Positions 56,754-64,000 of a stretch of DNA of 64,000 nucleotides are shown piece by piece; the stretch's first letter is position 1, and each line of letters begins with the position of its first letter. The DNA is from Betaproteobacteria bacterium. Its GTDB lineage: Bacteria; Pseudomonadota; Gammaproteobacteria; Burkholderiales; Usitatibacteraceae. The stretch spans positions 186,001 to 250,000 of the forward strand of contig JADJEZ010000005.1 of NCBI GenBank assembly GCA_016708825.1, given 5' to 3'. Under the pieces are notes generated by a model. It saw only the letters and a program-made list of their open reading frames with translations, had not been told where the DNA came from and ran no database searches. A program made the position numbers and the translations under genes.

Positions 56754-58010
56754 TCACCAGGGTTCGGGAACTCCCAGCAGGCGCGAGACGTTCATCGCCG
56801 AAACCAGGCCGTCCTCGTGGAAGCCGTTGCGCGTCCACGCCCCGCAGAACCACGTGCGGTCGCGGCCCTGCAGGGACGCGAGCCTGGACTTCGCCATGTC
56901 GGAGTCCTCGAGGAACACCGGATGGAAAAAGTCGAAGCTGCCCAGGACCCTGTCGTCGCGCGGCGCCTGGACCGGGTTCACGCTCAGCATGAGCGGCGAG
57001 GCGAAGGGCACCGGCTGGAGGCGGTTGACGAGGCAGGTGAGGCACACCGGTTCTTCCGGAAGCTCCGGCTTCGGCGCATGGTAGTTCCAGCTCGCCCAGG
57101 CCCGGCGGCGCCGCGGAAGGAGCTGCTCGTCGGTGTGGAGCGTCGCGCGATTGAGCTGGTAGGGGATGGCGCTGAGCACGGCGCGTTCCTCGTCGGAGGG
57201 GTGCTCCAGCAGTGCGAGCGACTGGTCGGCATGCGTGGCGAGCACGACCTGGTCGAAGCGCTCCGTGCCGTGCTCGGTCGTGAGTTCCACCCGGTCGGCG
57301 AACCGCTGCACCTGGCGCACCCGGTTCGACAGGCGCACGTCCGGGATGGCGGCCGCGAGCTTCTTCACGTACTCGCGCGCGCCCCCCTTCACGGAGCGCC
57401 ATTGCGGCCCGCCCGAGACCGAGAACAGCCCGTGGTTCTCGCAGAAGCGCAGGAAGGTCGCGAGCGGAAAGCGGTTGATCTGCGTGGCGGGCGTGAACCA
57501 GATGCAGGCCGCCATCGGGATGAGATAGAGCTCGCGCAGCTCCCGGCCAAACCCCCGCGCGTCGAGGAATTCCCCCAGGGTGCCGCTCACGGGTTCTCCG
57601 TCCCGCGCGAGCCTTGCCGCCTCGCGATTGAAGCGCAGGAGATCGGAGAGCATGCGCAGGAAGCGCGGCCTCACGAGATTCGAGGCTTGCGCGAACACCG
57701 TGGCCAGGTTGCGGCCGGACCACTCGAGCGCCCCGTCGCCGATGCGCACCGAGAAGCTCATTTCCGCATTCGCGCTTTCCACGCGCAGCTCGGCGAAGAG
57801 CTTCACGAGGTTCGGGTAAGTGCGGTCGTTGTAGACGAGAAAGCCCGTGTCGACGGGGTGGGTCACGCCGTCCACCGTGGCGTCGAGGGTGTGCGCGTGC
57901 CCGCCGGCATGGCGGCCGGATTCGAACAGCACCACTTCGTGGCGCCTCGCGAGCAGCCAGGCACAGGCTAGGCCGGAAATCCCGGCACCGACGACGGCGA
58001 TTCTGGGCAT
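56754..58010 (-). CDS. FAD-dependent amine-oxidase-like oxidoreductase
   Basis: 418 residues from MPRIAVVGAGISGLACAWLLA, an ADP-binding motif (GxGxxG, about 8-13) followed by the FAD ribose glutamate in VLFESGRHAGGHAHT. Also VDTGFLVYNDRTYPNL, GGPQWRSVKGGAREYVKKL and the C-terminal WFCGAWTRNGFHEDGLVSAMNVSRLL. It matches the NAD(P)-binding proteins that often accompany cyclopropane-fatty-acid synthase genes, but no cfa lies here. Substrate unknown. An ATG at 58040 is an alternative start. Confidence 0.82.
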   Translation of the reverse strand: MPRIAVVGAGISGLACAWLLARRHEVVLFESGRHAGGHAHTLDATVDGVTHPVDTGFLVYNDRTYPNLVKLFAELRVESANAEMSFSVRIGDGALEWSGRNLATVFAQASNLVRPRFLRMLSDLLRFNREAARLARDGEPVSGTLGEFLDARGFGRELRELYLIPMAACIWFTPATQINRFPLATFLRFCENHGLFSVSGGPQWRSVKGGAREYVKKLAAAIPDVRLSNRVRQVQRFADRVELTTEHGTERFDQVVLATHADQSLALLEHPSDEERAVLSAIPYQLNRATLHTDEQLLPRRRRAWASWNYHAPKPELPEEPVCLTCLVNRLQPVPFASPLMLSVNPVQAPRDDRVLGSFDFFHPVFLEDSDMAKSRLASLQGRDRTWFCGAWTRNGFHEDGLVSAMNVSRLLGVPEPW

Positions 58011-58062
58011 GGGTCCTTGAATCCTGCGAGGGATCTCCACGGGGACGATGGCGCGATTTTGC

Positions 58063-58069
58063 TATTCTA
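58063..58069. promoter_or_regulatory. Overlapping divergent -10 elements (TATTCT / TAGAAT)
   Basis: TATTCTA reads as TATTCT on the plus strand and TAGAAT on the minus, placed midway in the 93-bp gap between the FAD oxidoreductase and the heptose gene. Each would give a start 30-50 bases from its gene. Weak evidence, no -35 seen. Confidence 0.35.
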
Positions 58070-58103
58070 GCCTCGTCATCCAACGGAACCCCGCCGCGGC
58101 CTG

Positions 58104-58583
58104 ATGCCCACGCCCGGATTCGAATCGAAGCTCTGCGACCCCGCCGATTTCGCCGCGCGGTCGAAGGCGCTCGCGCGCCCGCTCGTGTTCACCAATGGCG
58201 TCTTCGACATCCTGCATCGCGGCCACGTGACCTACCTCGCCGAGGCGCGCGCCCTGGGGGCCGGGCTCGCCGTGGCGCTCAATTCGGACGCCTCGGTCCG
58301 GCGCCTGGGCAAGGGAGGCGACCGGCCGATCAACGCGCTGGAGGACCGGATGGCCGTCGTCGCCGCGCTGGAGAGCGTCGCGATCGTCACCTGGTTCGAC
58401 GCGGACACGCCCCTGGAGCCGATCCTCGCCTGCCGGCCCGAGCGGCTGGTGAAGGGCGGCGACTGGCCCGTGGAGAAGATCGTCGGCGCGGCCGAAGTCC
58501 GCGGATGGGGCGGCAGCGTGCATTCGATCCCGTTCCGCCACGACCGCTCGACCACGCGGCTTCTCGAGAAGATCCGCCTCTAG
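58104..58583 (+). CDS. rfaE2: D-glycero-beta-D-manno-heptose 1-phosphate adenylyltransferase
   Basis: 159 residues, a stand-alone nucleotidyltransferase equal to the C-terminal half of E. coli HldE. Motifs: FTNGVFDILHRGHVTYL (HxGH at about 38-41), LNSDASVRRLGKGGDRPIN, VDWFDADTPLEPI-like TWFDADTPLEPI and LVKGGDW. It activates heptose for LPS inner core. Betaproteobacteria usually split HldE into two proteins, as here. Confidence 0.92.
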   Translation: MPTPGFESKLCDPADFAARSKALARPLVFTNGVFDILHRGHVTYLAEARALGAGLAVALNSDASVRRLGKGGDRPINALEDRMAVVAALESVAIVTWFDADTPLEPILACRPERLVKGGDWPVEKIVGAAEVRGWGGSVHSIPFRHDRSTTRLLEKIRL

Positions 58584-58601
58584 GGCATCCGCGGCGAAAC
58601 C

Positions 58602-60031
58602 GTGAACGATCGATCCAATCCCCCCGTTGCGCTGCTCGAGCAGTTGCGCGCCATCGTCGGCGAGCGCGGGCTCCTCACCGAGGCGGAAGATCTCGCGCCC
58701 TTCACCGTCGACTGGCGCGGCCAGTTCCGCGGCCGCGCGGCCCTCCTCGTGAAGCCCGCCTCGACGGAAGAGACGGCGCAGGTGGTCGCCGCGCTCGCCA
58801 CGGCCGGCGTGGGCATCGTCCCGCAGGCGGGCAACACCAGCCTGTGCGGCGCTTCCGTCCCCGACGCCTCCGGCACCCAGGCCGTGGTGAACGTCTCGCG
58901 CATGAACCGCGTGCGCGCCATCGACCTGGACAACGACACGATCACCGTGGAGGCCGGCTGCATCCTCGCGGACCTGCAGCGCGTGGCCGAGGAAAACGAC
59001 CGGCTCTTTCCCCTGTCGCTCGCCGCCGAGGGCAGCTGCGAGGTGGGCGGCAACATCTCCACCAACGCCGGCGGCACGCAGGTGCTGCGCTACGGCAACA
59101 TGCGCGAGCAGGTCCTGGGCCTCGAGGTGGTGCTCCCGGACGGGCGCGTCTGGGACGGGCTGCGCGGCCTGCGCAAGGACAACACCGGCTACGACCTGAA
59201 GCACCTCTTCATCGGCGCCGAGGGCACGCTCGGCATCGTCACCGCCGCCGTGCTCAAGCTCTACCCCAGGCCGCGCGCCATCGCGACGGCGCTCGTGGCG
59301 GTGCCCGATCCCGCCGCCGCCGTGGCGCTGCTCGGGAGGCTGCGCGCGGCCTGCGGCGAGCGCGTCACCGGTTTCGAGCTCGTCTCGCGCGCTTGCCTGG
59401 ATCTCGTCTTCCGGAACATCCCGGGCAACCGCGACCCCTTGCCGCGGCCATTCGCGTGGTACGTCCTCGTGGAGCTTTTCGACAGCATGGCGGGACCGGC
59501 GCTCGCGGAAATGCTCGAGGCGGCGCTGGGAGAGGCCGCCGAATCCGGCCTCGCGGACGACGCCGTGGTCGCTTCGAGCCAGGCGCAGCGCCTCGCGCTC
59601 TGGGCGCTGCGCGAGAACATCTCGGACGCGCAGAAGACCGAGGGCGTCTCCGTGAAGCACGACGTTTCCGTGCCGGTGAGCCAGGTGCCGCGGCTCATCG
59701 CGGAGAGCGACCTCGCGCTGCAGGCGGCCTTCCCGGGAATACGGACGGTCGCCTTCGGTCACGTGGGCGACGGCAACCTCCACTACAACGCCTTCCCGCC
59801 GCGGGCGAGGCGCGCGACTTCCTCGCCTGGTCGGCACAGGTGAACCGCGTCGTCTACGACGTGGTGCACGCGCTGGGCGGCTCGATCAGCGCCGAGCACG
59901 GCATCGGCGCGCTCAAGCGCGACGAGCTGCCGCATTACAAGGGCGCGCTGGAGCTCGAGCTCATGCGCGCGATCAAGCATTGCCTCGACCCGCGCGGGAT
60001 CATGAATCCCGGCAAGGTGCTCCGCCCATGA
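58602..60031 (+). CDS. FAD-binding D-2-hydroxyacid dehydrogenase, frameshifted near the C-terminus
   Basis: About 476 residues from GTG 58602. FAD_binding_4 domain: VPQAGNTSLCGASVPD, VEAGCILADLQRVAE, GSCEVGGNISTNAGGTQVLRYGNMREQVLGLEVVLPDG, LFIGAEGTLGIVTA. The FAD-oxidase C domain has FGHVGDGNLHYN (metal-binding histidines). A one-base indel near 59805 breaks the frame; the other frame has SISAEHGIGALKRDELPHYKG and DPRGIMNPGKVL. D-2-hydroxyglutarate dehydrogenase and D-lactate dehydrogenase are the closest candidates. Confidence 0.88.
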
Positions 60032-60300
60032 ACCCGCAGACCGCGGAAGACGCGAAAGCGTTCTTCGACCTCGCCAACCGCTTCGTCACGCTCGCCAACG
60101 AAATGGCCGAGGAGCACGGCCGGCCACGGACCGCCGCCGCCATCCTCTGGGCCGCCTCGCGCTACGGCGCCTTCACGTGGGCGATGAGCGGCGCGCCGGG
60201 CAGGCAGCCGCCCGAGGAGGCGCTCGACCTCTTCGGCGCCCAGTACCGCAAGATGATGGAAGACAACCTCGCGCGCATTCTCGCGGAGCCCGGCCCGTAG
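60028..60300 (+). CDS. DUF3144 protein
   Basis: 90-residue, mostly helical protein: FFDLANRFVTLANEMAEEHG, TAAAILWAASRYGAFTWAM and FGAQYRKMMEDNLARI match DUF3144 (PF11342). No function is known. ATG overlaps the upstream stop (ATGA). The stop is 3 bp from the convergent ligase stop. Confidence 0.85.
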   Translation: MNPQTAEDAKAFFDLANRFVTLANEMAEEHGRPRTAAAILWAASRYGAFTWAMSGAPGRQPPEEALDLFGAQYRKMMEDNLARILAEPGP

Positions 60301-60303
60301 GTG

Positions 60304-61470
60304 CTATTTCGCCGCGCGCAGGCGCGCCGCCTCGGGTTCGGTCTTCACGCGCGGCGGGTCCTCGCGCCAGCGCCTGGCCTGGAGGCGCACCACGTCGGAG
60401 AGATCGCCCGCCTCCTGGAAGCGCTCGCGCAGCCAGCTGCTGTCGTTCGATTCCCGGTCCGCCTGGTCGCCGATGGACCTGAGCGCCTCGGCCGCGCCCA
60501 TTTCCTCCCCGATGCCGCGGATGCGGTCGAGCGTGGCGAGGATGTCGTCGCGCAGCCGCACGTGCGTGTGCGCGCCGGGATCGGCCAGCATGGCGCCGAA
60601 CCCGAAGCGGCAGGCCTGGAAGCGGTTGTAGCCGTACACGAGGTACTGCCGCGCGGCGGGCTCGGTCCGGCGGTTGGCGAGAAGCTCCGCGGCGAGGCAC
60701 TGCGCGTAGGCCGCGAGCTGCGCGGCACCCGTGACCGTGAGCGGCGTGTCGCCGATCCGGATCTCGATCGTGCCGAACTCGGGCTTGGGACGGATGTCCC
60801 AGTAGAAATCCTTCATGCTGGCGACGATGCCGTACGAGGACATTTCGTCGAAGTAGCGGTTGAAATCGTCCCAGTTGTCCACCTCGGGCATGTGCCCGGC
60901 GAGCGGGAAGGCCGACACCGCGTGCAGCCGCGAGGTCTCGAAGGAGGTGTCCTCGCCCTGGTAGAAGGGAGAGGAAGCCGACAGCGCGATGAAGTGCGGG
61001 ATGTAGCGCGCCATCTGGTGCGTGAGGTAGACCGCGTCGTCTCCGTTGGCCACGCCGATGTGGATGTGCTGGCCGAAAACGGTGAACTGCTTGGCGAGGT
61101 AGCCGTAGAGCGCGGACACCTGCAGGAAGCGTTCCGTGGCGAAGATGCGCCGCTCGTTCCACTTGTGGAAGGGGTGGGAGCCTCCGCCGGCCACCGCGAG
61201 GTTCAGCTTCCCGGCCGCATCGACGATGCCGTCGCGCGTGCGCTCCAGCTCCTCCTGGAGCCTGTCGTAGCGCGTGTGCACGGTGGAGTTCACCTCGATC
61301 ATGCTCTCGGTGATCTCCGGCTTCACCTCGCTCGGGAGCTTCGCCTTCTCCAGGCGCGCGAGCAGGTCCGGCGCGCCGCGACTCAGGTTGTAGTCGCGCG
61401 TGTTGAGCACCATCAGCTCCAGCTCCACGCCGAAGGTGAGGGGTTCCGAGGGCTTGAACTCGAGGGGCAT
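60304..61470 (-). CDS. YbdK-type carboxylate-amine ligase (glutamate-cysteine ligase GCS2 family)
   Basis: 388 residues. GCS2 motifs: LTFGVELELMVLNT (catalytic glutamates), KPEITESMIEVNSTVH, AGGGSHPFHKWNER, QHIHIGVANGDDAVYL, SPFYQGEDTSFETSR and FGTIEIRIGDTPLTV. E. coli YbdK shows weak glutamate-cysteine ligase activity; betaproteobacteria often use other GshA types, so the true amine acceptor is uncertain. Starts 11 bp after the antiporter stop. Confidence 0.87.
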   Translation of the reverse strand: MPLEFKPSEPLTFGVELELMVLNTRDYNLSRGAPDLLARLEKAKLPSEVKPEITESMIEVNSTVHTRYDRLQEELERTRDGIVDAAGKLNLAVAGGGSHPFHKWNERRIFATERFLQVSALYGYLAKQFTVFGQHIHIGVANGDDAVYLTHQMARYIPHFIALSASSPFYQGEDTSFETSRLHAVSAFPLAGHMPEVDNWDDFNRYFDEMSSYGIVASMKDFYWDIRPKPEFGTIEIRIGDTPLTVTGAAQLAAYAQCLAAELLANRRTEPAARQYLVYGYNRFQACRFGFGAMLADPGAHTHVRLRDDILATLDRIRGIGEEMGAAEALRSIGDQADRESNDSSWLRERFQEAGDLSDVVRLQARRWREDPPRVKTEPEAARLRAAK

Positions 61471-61481
61471 GGCGCAATCCT

Positions 61482-62756
61482 TCAGGGCTTCGAGGTCTCG
61501 GCCGGCTTGGCCGCCGGCCCCTTCGCGGCCTGGCCCTTCGGTGCGGGGCCGGGAGCGGGCGGCGGCGCGGCCTCGCCCGCGAAACGCAACCCCCATTGGG
61601 TGGCGACCGGGCCGGCGAGTTCCATGACGATGATGCCGGCGACCACGACCGCGGCGAGCTTCTGCCCGAACTCCGGGTAGATGCGCACGACGTCGTGCAG
61701 CAGCAGCAGCGCGAGGGAAGACATCGGCAGGAGGGTGGCCGCAAGTGCCGCGTTCTGGCGCCATTTCATGCCGCCCATCGGCGCGATGGCGATCACGCCG
61801 AGGAACTTGGCCGCGGCGCGCGCGCCCGCGAAGACGAGCGCGGCCCACCCCGCCGTCTCGAACGCCGAGAGCGGCAGGCTCGCCCCGGTGATCACGAAGA
61901 GCACCACGTAGAAGAGCCGCGAGGCGCGGCCCAGCTCGACGTTCACCAGGACGTGCCGGTCGGGGTCGTTCCTCACGAAGATGCCGAGGGCGAGGAGCGC
62001 GAGGATCACCGAGAGCTTGCCCATCTGGGCGAGCCCCACGGCGGCGAGCACGAGGCCCGCCACGAGCGTGAAGTGCAGCTCTGGATTGCGCTCGACCCGC
62101 CTCGCCAGCACGCGCGCGAGCCAGGCCATGGCGCCTCCGATGGCCATCGACCCGGCGAAGAGGTAGAGCGGATGCAGCACCGCGGTGTCGAGATCGAGGC
62201 GCAGCTCGTAGTGCACCGGCGCGGTGAGCATCGTCACCACGACGGAGGCGAGCAGGCTGTTCAGCGCCACGAGCGTGAGCGCGCGATCCGTCACCTGCCC
62301 GTCGGCGCGGGCATCCTGCGCGACCAGGAGCACGACCGCGGGCGAGGTCGCCATCGCGATGGCGGCCGCGAGACCCGCCATCAGCGGCGCGAAGCCCATC
62401 CAGGTGAGCGCCGCGAAGACGAGCCCGAACGCGAACAGGCTCTCGGCGAACCCGGTCGCCGCGAGGGTCCAGTCGCGCTTGAGCCAGGAGAGGTCCATGC
62501 GCCTGCCGAGGTCGAAGAGCACCAGGCCCAGGCCGATGTCGAAGAAGATGCGCGCCTCCTCGAAGAGCGGCCCGATCTGCATGGCGGCCGCCACCGGCGC
62601 GACCGCGAACCCGACGAGCACGTAGCCGATCACCCGGGGCAGGCGAAGCTGCCGCGCAACCTCGCCGCCGAGCATGCCGGCCACGAGCAGCGCGCCGAAG
62701 AGCAGCGGGTAGCTCAGCGTGAGCGGCAAGGTCGGCAGGAAGGGAAAAACCGTCAT
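61482..62756 (-). CDS. CPA2-family cation:proton antiporter (Kef/RosB-like)
   Basis: 424 residues from MTVFPFLPTLPLTLSYP with about 12 membrane helices. Na+/H+ exchanger fold: RLPRVIGYVLVGFAVAP, FFDIGLGLVLFDLGRRMD and AIAMATSPAVVLLVAQD (ion-binding-type loop). A Pro/Ala/Lys tail (about 400-424) is cytoplasmic; no TrkA-N domain is present, so it is a short form. Ion specificity is unknown. Confidence 0.86.
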   Translation of the reverse strand: MTVFPFLPTLPLTLSYPLLFGALLVAGMLGGEVARQLRLPRVIGYVLVGFAVAPVAAAMQIGPLFEEARIFFDIGLGLVLFDLGRRMDLSWLKRDWTLAATGFAESLFAFGLVFAALTWMGFAPLMAGLAAAIAMATSPAVVLLVAQDARADGQVTDRALTLVALNSLLASVVVTMLTAPVHYELRLDLDTAVLHPLYLFAGSMAIGGAMAWLARVLARRVERNPELHFTLVAGLVLAAVGLAQMGKLSVILALLALGIFVRNDPDRHVLVNVELGRASRLFYVVLFVITGASLPLSAFETAGWAALVFAGARAAAKFLGVIAIAPMGGMKWRQNAALAATLLPMSSLALLLLHDVVRIYPEFGQKLAAVVVAGIIVMELAGPVATQWGLRFAGEAAPPPAPGPAPKGQAAKGPAAKPAETSKP

Positions 62757-62949
62757 CGAAAGCCTTTTCTCTGAGCAGGGCGGGAGGACGGGCTTCTCGG
62801 AGAACACGCCTCCTGGACGGAGGACCCGGCGGGCGCGCGAGGATCGCGGCTGGCCGATTATGGAGCGCGCGGCCCCCTCGGCGCAATCGCCTTCGGGCCC
62901 CGGTCCCGGGCGCCGCCCCGCCCCCGACCGCCCCCGCGCAGCGAATGGC

Positions 62950-62955
62950 TACAAT
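62950..62955 (+). promoter_or_regulatory. Putative -10 of a leaderless HAD-gene promoter
   Basis: TACAAT ends 6 bp before the ATG at 62962, so transcription would begin at or next to the A of ATG, giving a leaderless mRNA. The 62757-62940 stretch upstream is extremely GC-rich and shows no gene or clear -35. Confidence 0.4.
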
Positions 62956-62961
62956 GGCTTC

Positions 62962-63834
62962 ATGCGCCCCCGCTTCTTCCAGAACACCATCGCGCTCGTC
63001 TACGACTTCGACGGCACGCTCTCGCCGCAGCCGATGCAGGAGTACACCGTGCTGCCGCGCATGGGCATCGCGCCGCGGGAATTCTGGAAGCGCGTGAACG
63101 AGGAGGCGCTCGCCACCGAGTCCGACATGATGCTGGTCTACATGCGCCACATCCTCGAGTCCCTCGAGCGGCAGCGGATCGCGGTGAAGCGGGCCGACTT
63201 CGCGAGGATGGCGAAGGCGATCCGCTACTTCCCCGGCGTGGAAGGCTGGTTCCGGCGCGTGAACGCCTACGTGCGCCGCGAGAGCGGCGGCAAGGTGAAG
63301 CTGCACCACTACGTGATCTCGGCCGGGCAGAAGGAGATCCTCGACGGCGTCTCCATTCGCCGGCACTTCCGGCGCATCTACGCCTCCGAGTACCACTTCA
63401 ACCACCACGGCGTGGCCACCTTCCCGAAGCTCCTGGTCACGGACACCCTCAAGACCCAGTTCCTGTTCCGCATCAACAAGGGGCGGGAAGCGGTCACCGA
63501 GTCGATCAACGAGCACATGCCCGAGGCCGAGCGGCCCATTCCCTTCCAGAACATGATCTACGTGGGCGACGGCATGACCGACGTGCCCTCGATGGCGCTC
63601 ACCAAGAAGAACGGCGGGCACACGGTCGCGGTCTACGGCGCGGACAAGGAGCGCGAGAAGGGCATCTGCGTGCGCCTGCTCGAGGCCGGGCGCGCCGACT
63701 ACATCGCCGAGGCCGACTACCGCAAGGGCAGCAAGCTCTCCCGGCGCATGGCGCTGCTGCTCGACGCCGTGATCGCCGACATCGCCTACCGCCGCGAGGC
63801 CTTCGCGTGCCGCGCGGAGCACCGCGAAAGCTAG
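62962..63834 (+). CDS. HAD-family phosphatase
   Basis: 290 residues. Motif I YDFDGTLSPQP (nucleophile D in about residues 14-19), helical cap with MGIAPREFWKRVNEEAL, motif II VISAGQKEIL, motif IV IYVGDGMTDVPSMALTK. This matches a group of uncharacterised HAD proteins with a HAD/phosphoserine-phosphatase-like fold. The substrate is unknown. A TAG stop is followed 2 bp later by birA. Confidence 0.82.
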   Translation: MRPRFFQNTIALVYDFDGTLSPQPMQEYTVLPRMGIAPREFWKRVNEEALATESDMMLVYMRHILESLERQRIAVKRADFARMAKAIRYFPGVEGWFRRVNAYVRRESGGKVKLHHYVISAGQKEILDGVSIRRHFRRIYASEYHFNHHGVATFPKLLVTDTLKTQFLFRINKGREAVTESINEHMPEAERPIPFQNMIYVGDGMTDVPSMALTKKNGGHTVAVYGADKEREKGICVRLLEAGRADYIAEADYRKGSKLSRRMALLLDAVIADIAYRREAFACRAEHRES

Positions 63835-63836
63835 GC

Positions 63837-64000
63837 ATGGGGCCGCTCACGTTCCGCGCGCTGCGCCTGCTGGCCGACGGGCGATTCCATTCCGGTGCCC
63901 AGGTCGCGCGCACGCTCCAGCGCTCGCGCGCCGCGCTATCGGAGACGCTCAAGGGCGCCGAGTCGCTGGGAATCGAGGTGTTCTCGGTGCCGGGCAAGGG
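63837..64000 (+). CDS. birA: Biotin--[acetyl-CoA-carboxylase] ligase / biotin operon repressor, N-terminal part (cut by window edge)
   Basis: 54 visible codons beginning MGPLTFRALRLLADGRFHS and containing a winged helix-turn-helix (SGAQVARTLQRSRAALSETLKGAESLG) then EVFSVPGKG, the end of the BirA wing (VxGKGYRL in the family). The DNA-binding domain implies a bifunctional BirA that represses biotin genes and attaches biotin. The catalytic domain lies beyond the window. Confidence 0.8.
   Translation, partial: MGPLTFRALRLLADGRFHSGAQVARTLQRSRAALSETLKGAESLGIEVFSVPGK

Overview
The window is a GC-rich (visibly about two thirds G+C) bacterial chromosome segment, almost fully coding on both strands. 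Gene content and order point to a betaproteobacterium: gpmA/rhodanese/grxC/secB/gpsA, trmL-comF, bioB-bioFHCD, M23 peptidase-secA-argJ-Nudix/ThiE, a complete division and cell-wall (dcw) cluster running mraZ to lpxC, and rsmI-lppC-yraN-diaA-dolP. No rank below class can be defended from the sequence alone.

Layout. 1-3.4 kb: start of gpmA on the minus strand, then azlCD, rhodanese, grxC, secB, an SH3 protein and a gpsA that lacks its middle. 3.5-9.1 kb: the most unusual part, a LysM/beta-rich/SdrD-like outer-membrane candidate convergent with a minus-strand operon of three pilin-like proteins, a small beta-rich protein and a PapD-type chaperone. 9.3-15.7 kb: trmL-comF divergent from the biotin genes bioB, bioF, bioH, bioC, bioD and a HAD phosphatase. 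15.7-25.8 kb: Nudix/TenI fusion, DUF815 ATPase, methyltransferase, argJ, GNAT, secA, M23 peptidase, dciA, a small membrane protein, lpxC and an HxlR regulator. 25.9-26.4 kb: cytochrome P460. 26.5-44.4 kb: the dcw operon on the minus strand (mraZ-rsmH-ftsL-ftsI-murE-murF-mraY-murD-ftsW-murG-murC-murB-ddl-ftsQ-ftsA-ftsZ), with a readable promoter, MraZ operator and terminal hairpin. 44.5-47.5 kb: histidine phosphatase, rnpB, DUF3025 protein, pyrC. 47.6-51.6 kb: lower-GC accessory patch with a secreted protein and a subtilisin-like protease. 51.6-64 kb: rsmI and divergent lppC-yraN-diaA-dolP-TPR/methyltransferase, FAD oxidoreductase, heptose adenylyltransferase, D-2-hydroxyacid oxidase, DUF3144, carboxylate-amine ligase, CPA2 antiporter, HAD phosphatase and the start of birA.

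Genes that work together: bioB/F/H/C/D build biotin and birA attaches it; mraZ to ftsZ plus lpxC, secA and the M23 peptidase form envelope and division functions; lppC, dolP, diaA and hldE-type adenylyltransferase add outer-membrane, replication-initiation and LPS-core functions.

A strong caution applies. About eighteen genes are interrupted by single-base indels or in-frame stops, including single-copy essential genes (murC, murD, ddl, ftsI, rsmH, lpxC, pyrC, argJ). A G-homopolymer tract and a changed core base in rnpB point the same way. The simplest reading is an unpolished, error-rich assembly rather than mass pseudogenisation. Coordinates below span the whole disrupted gene.
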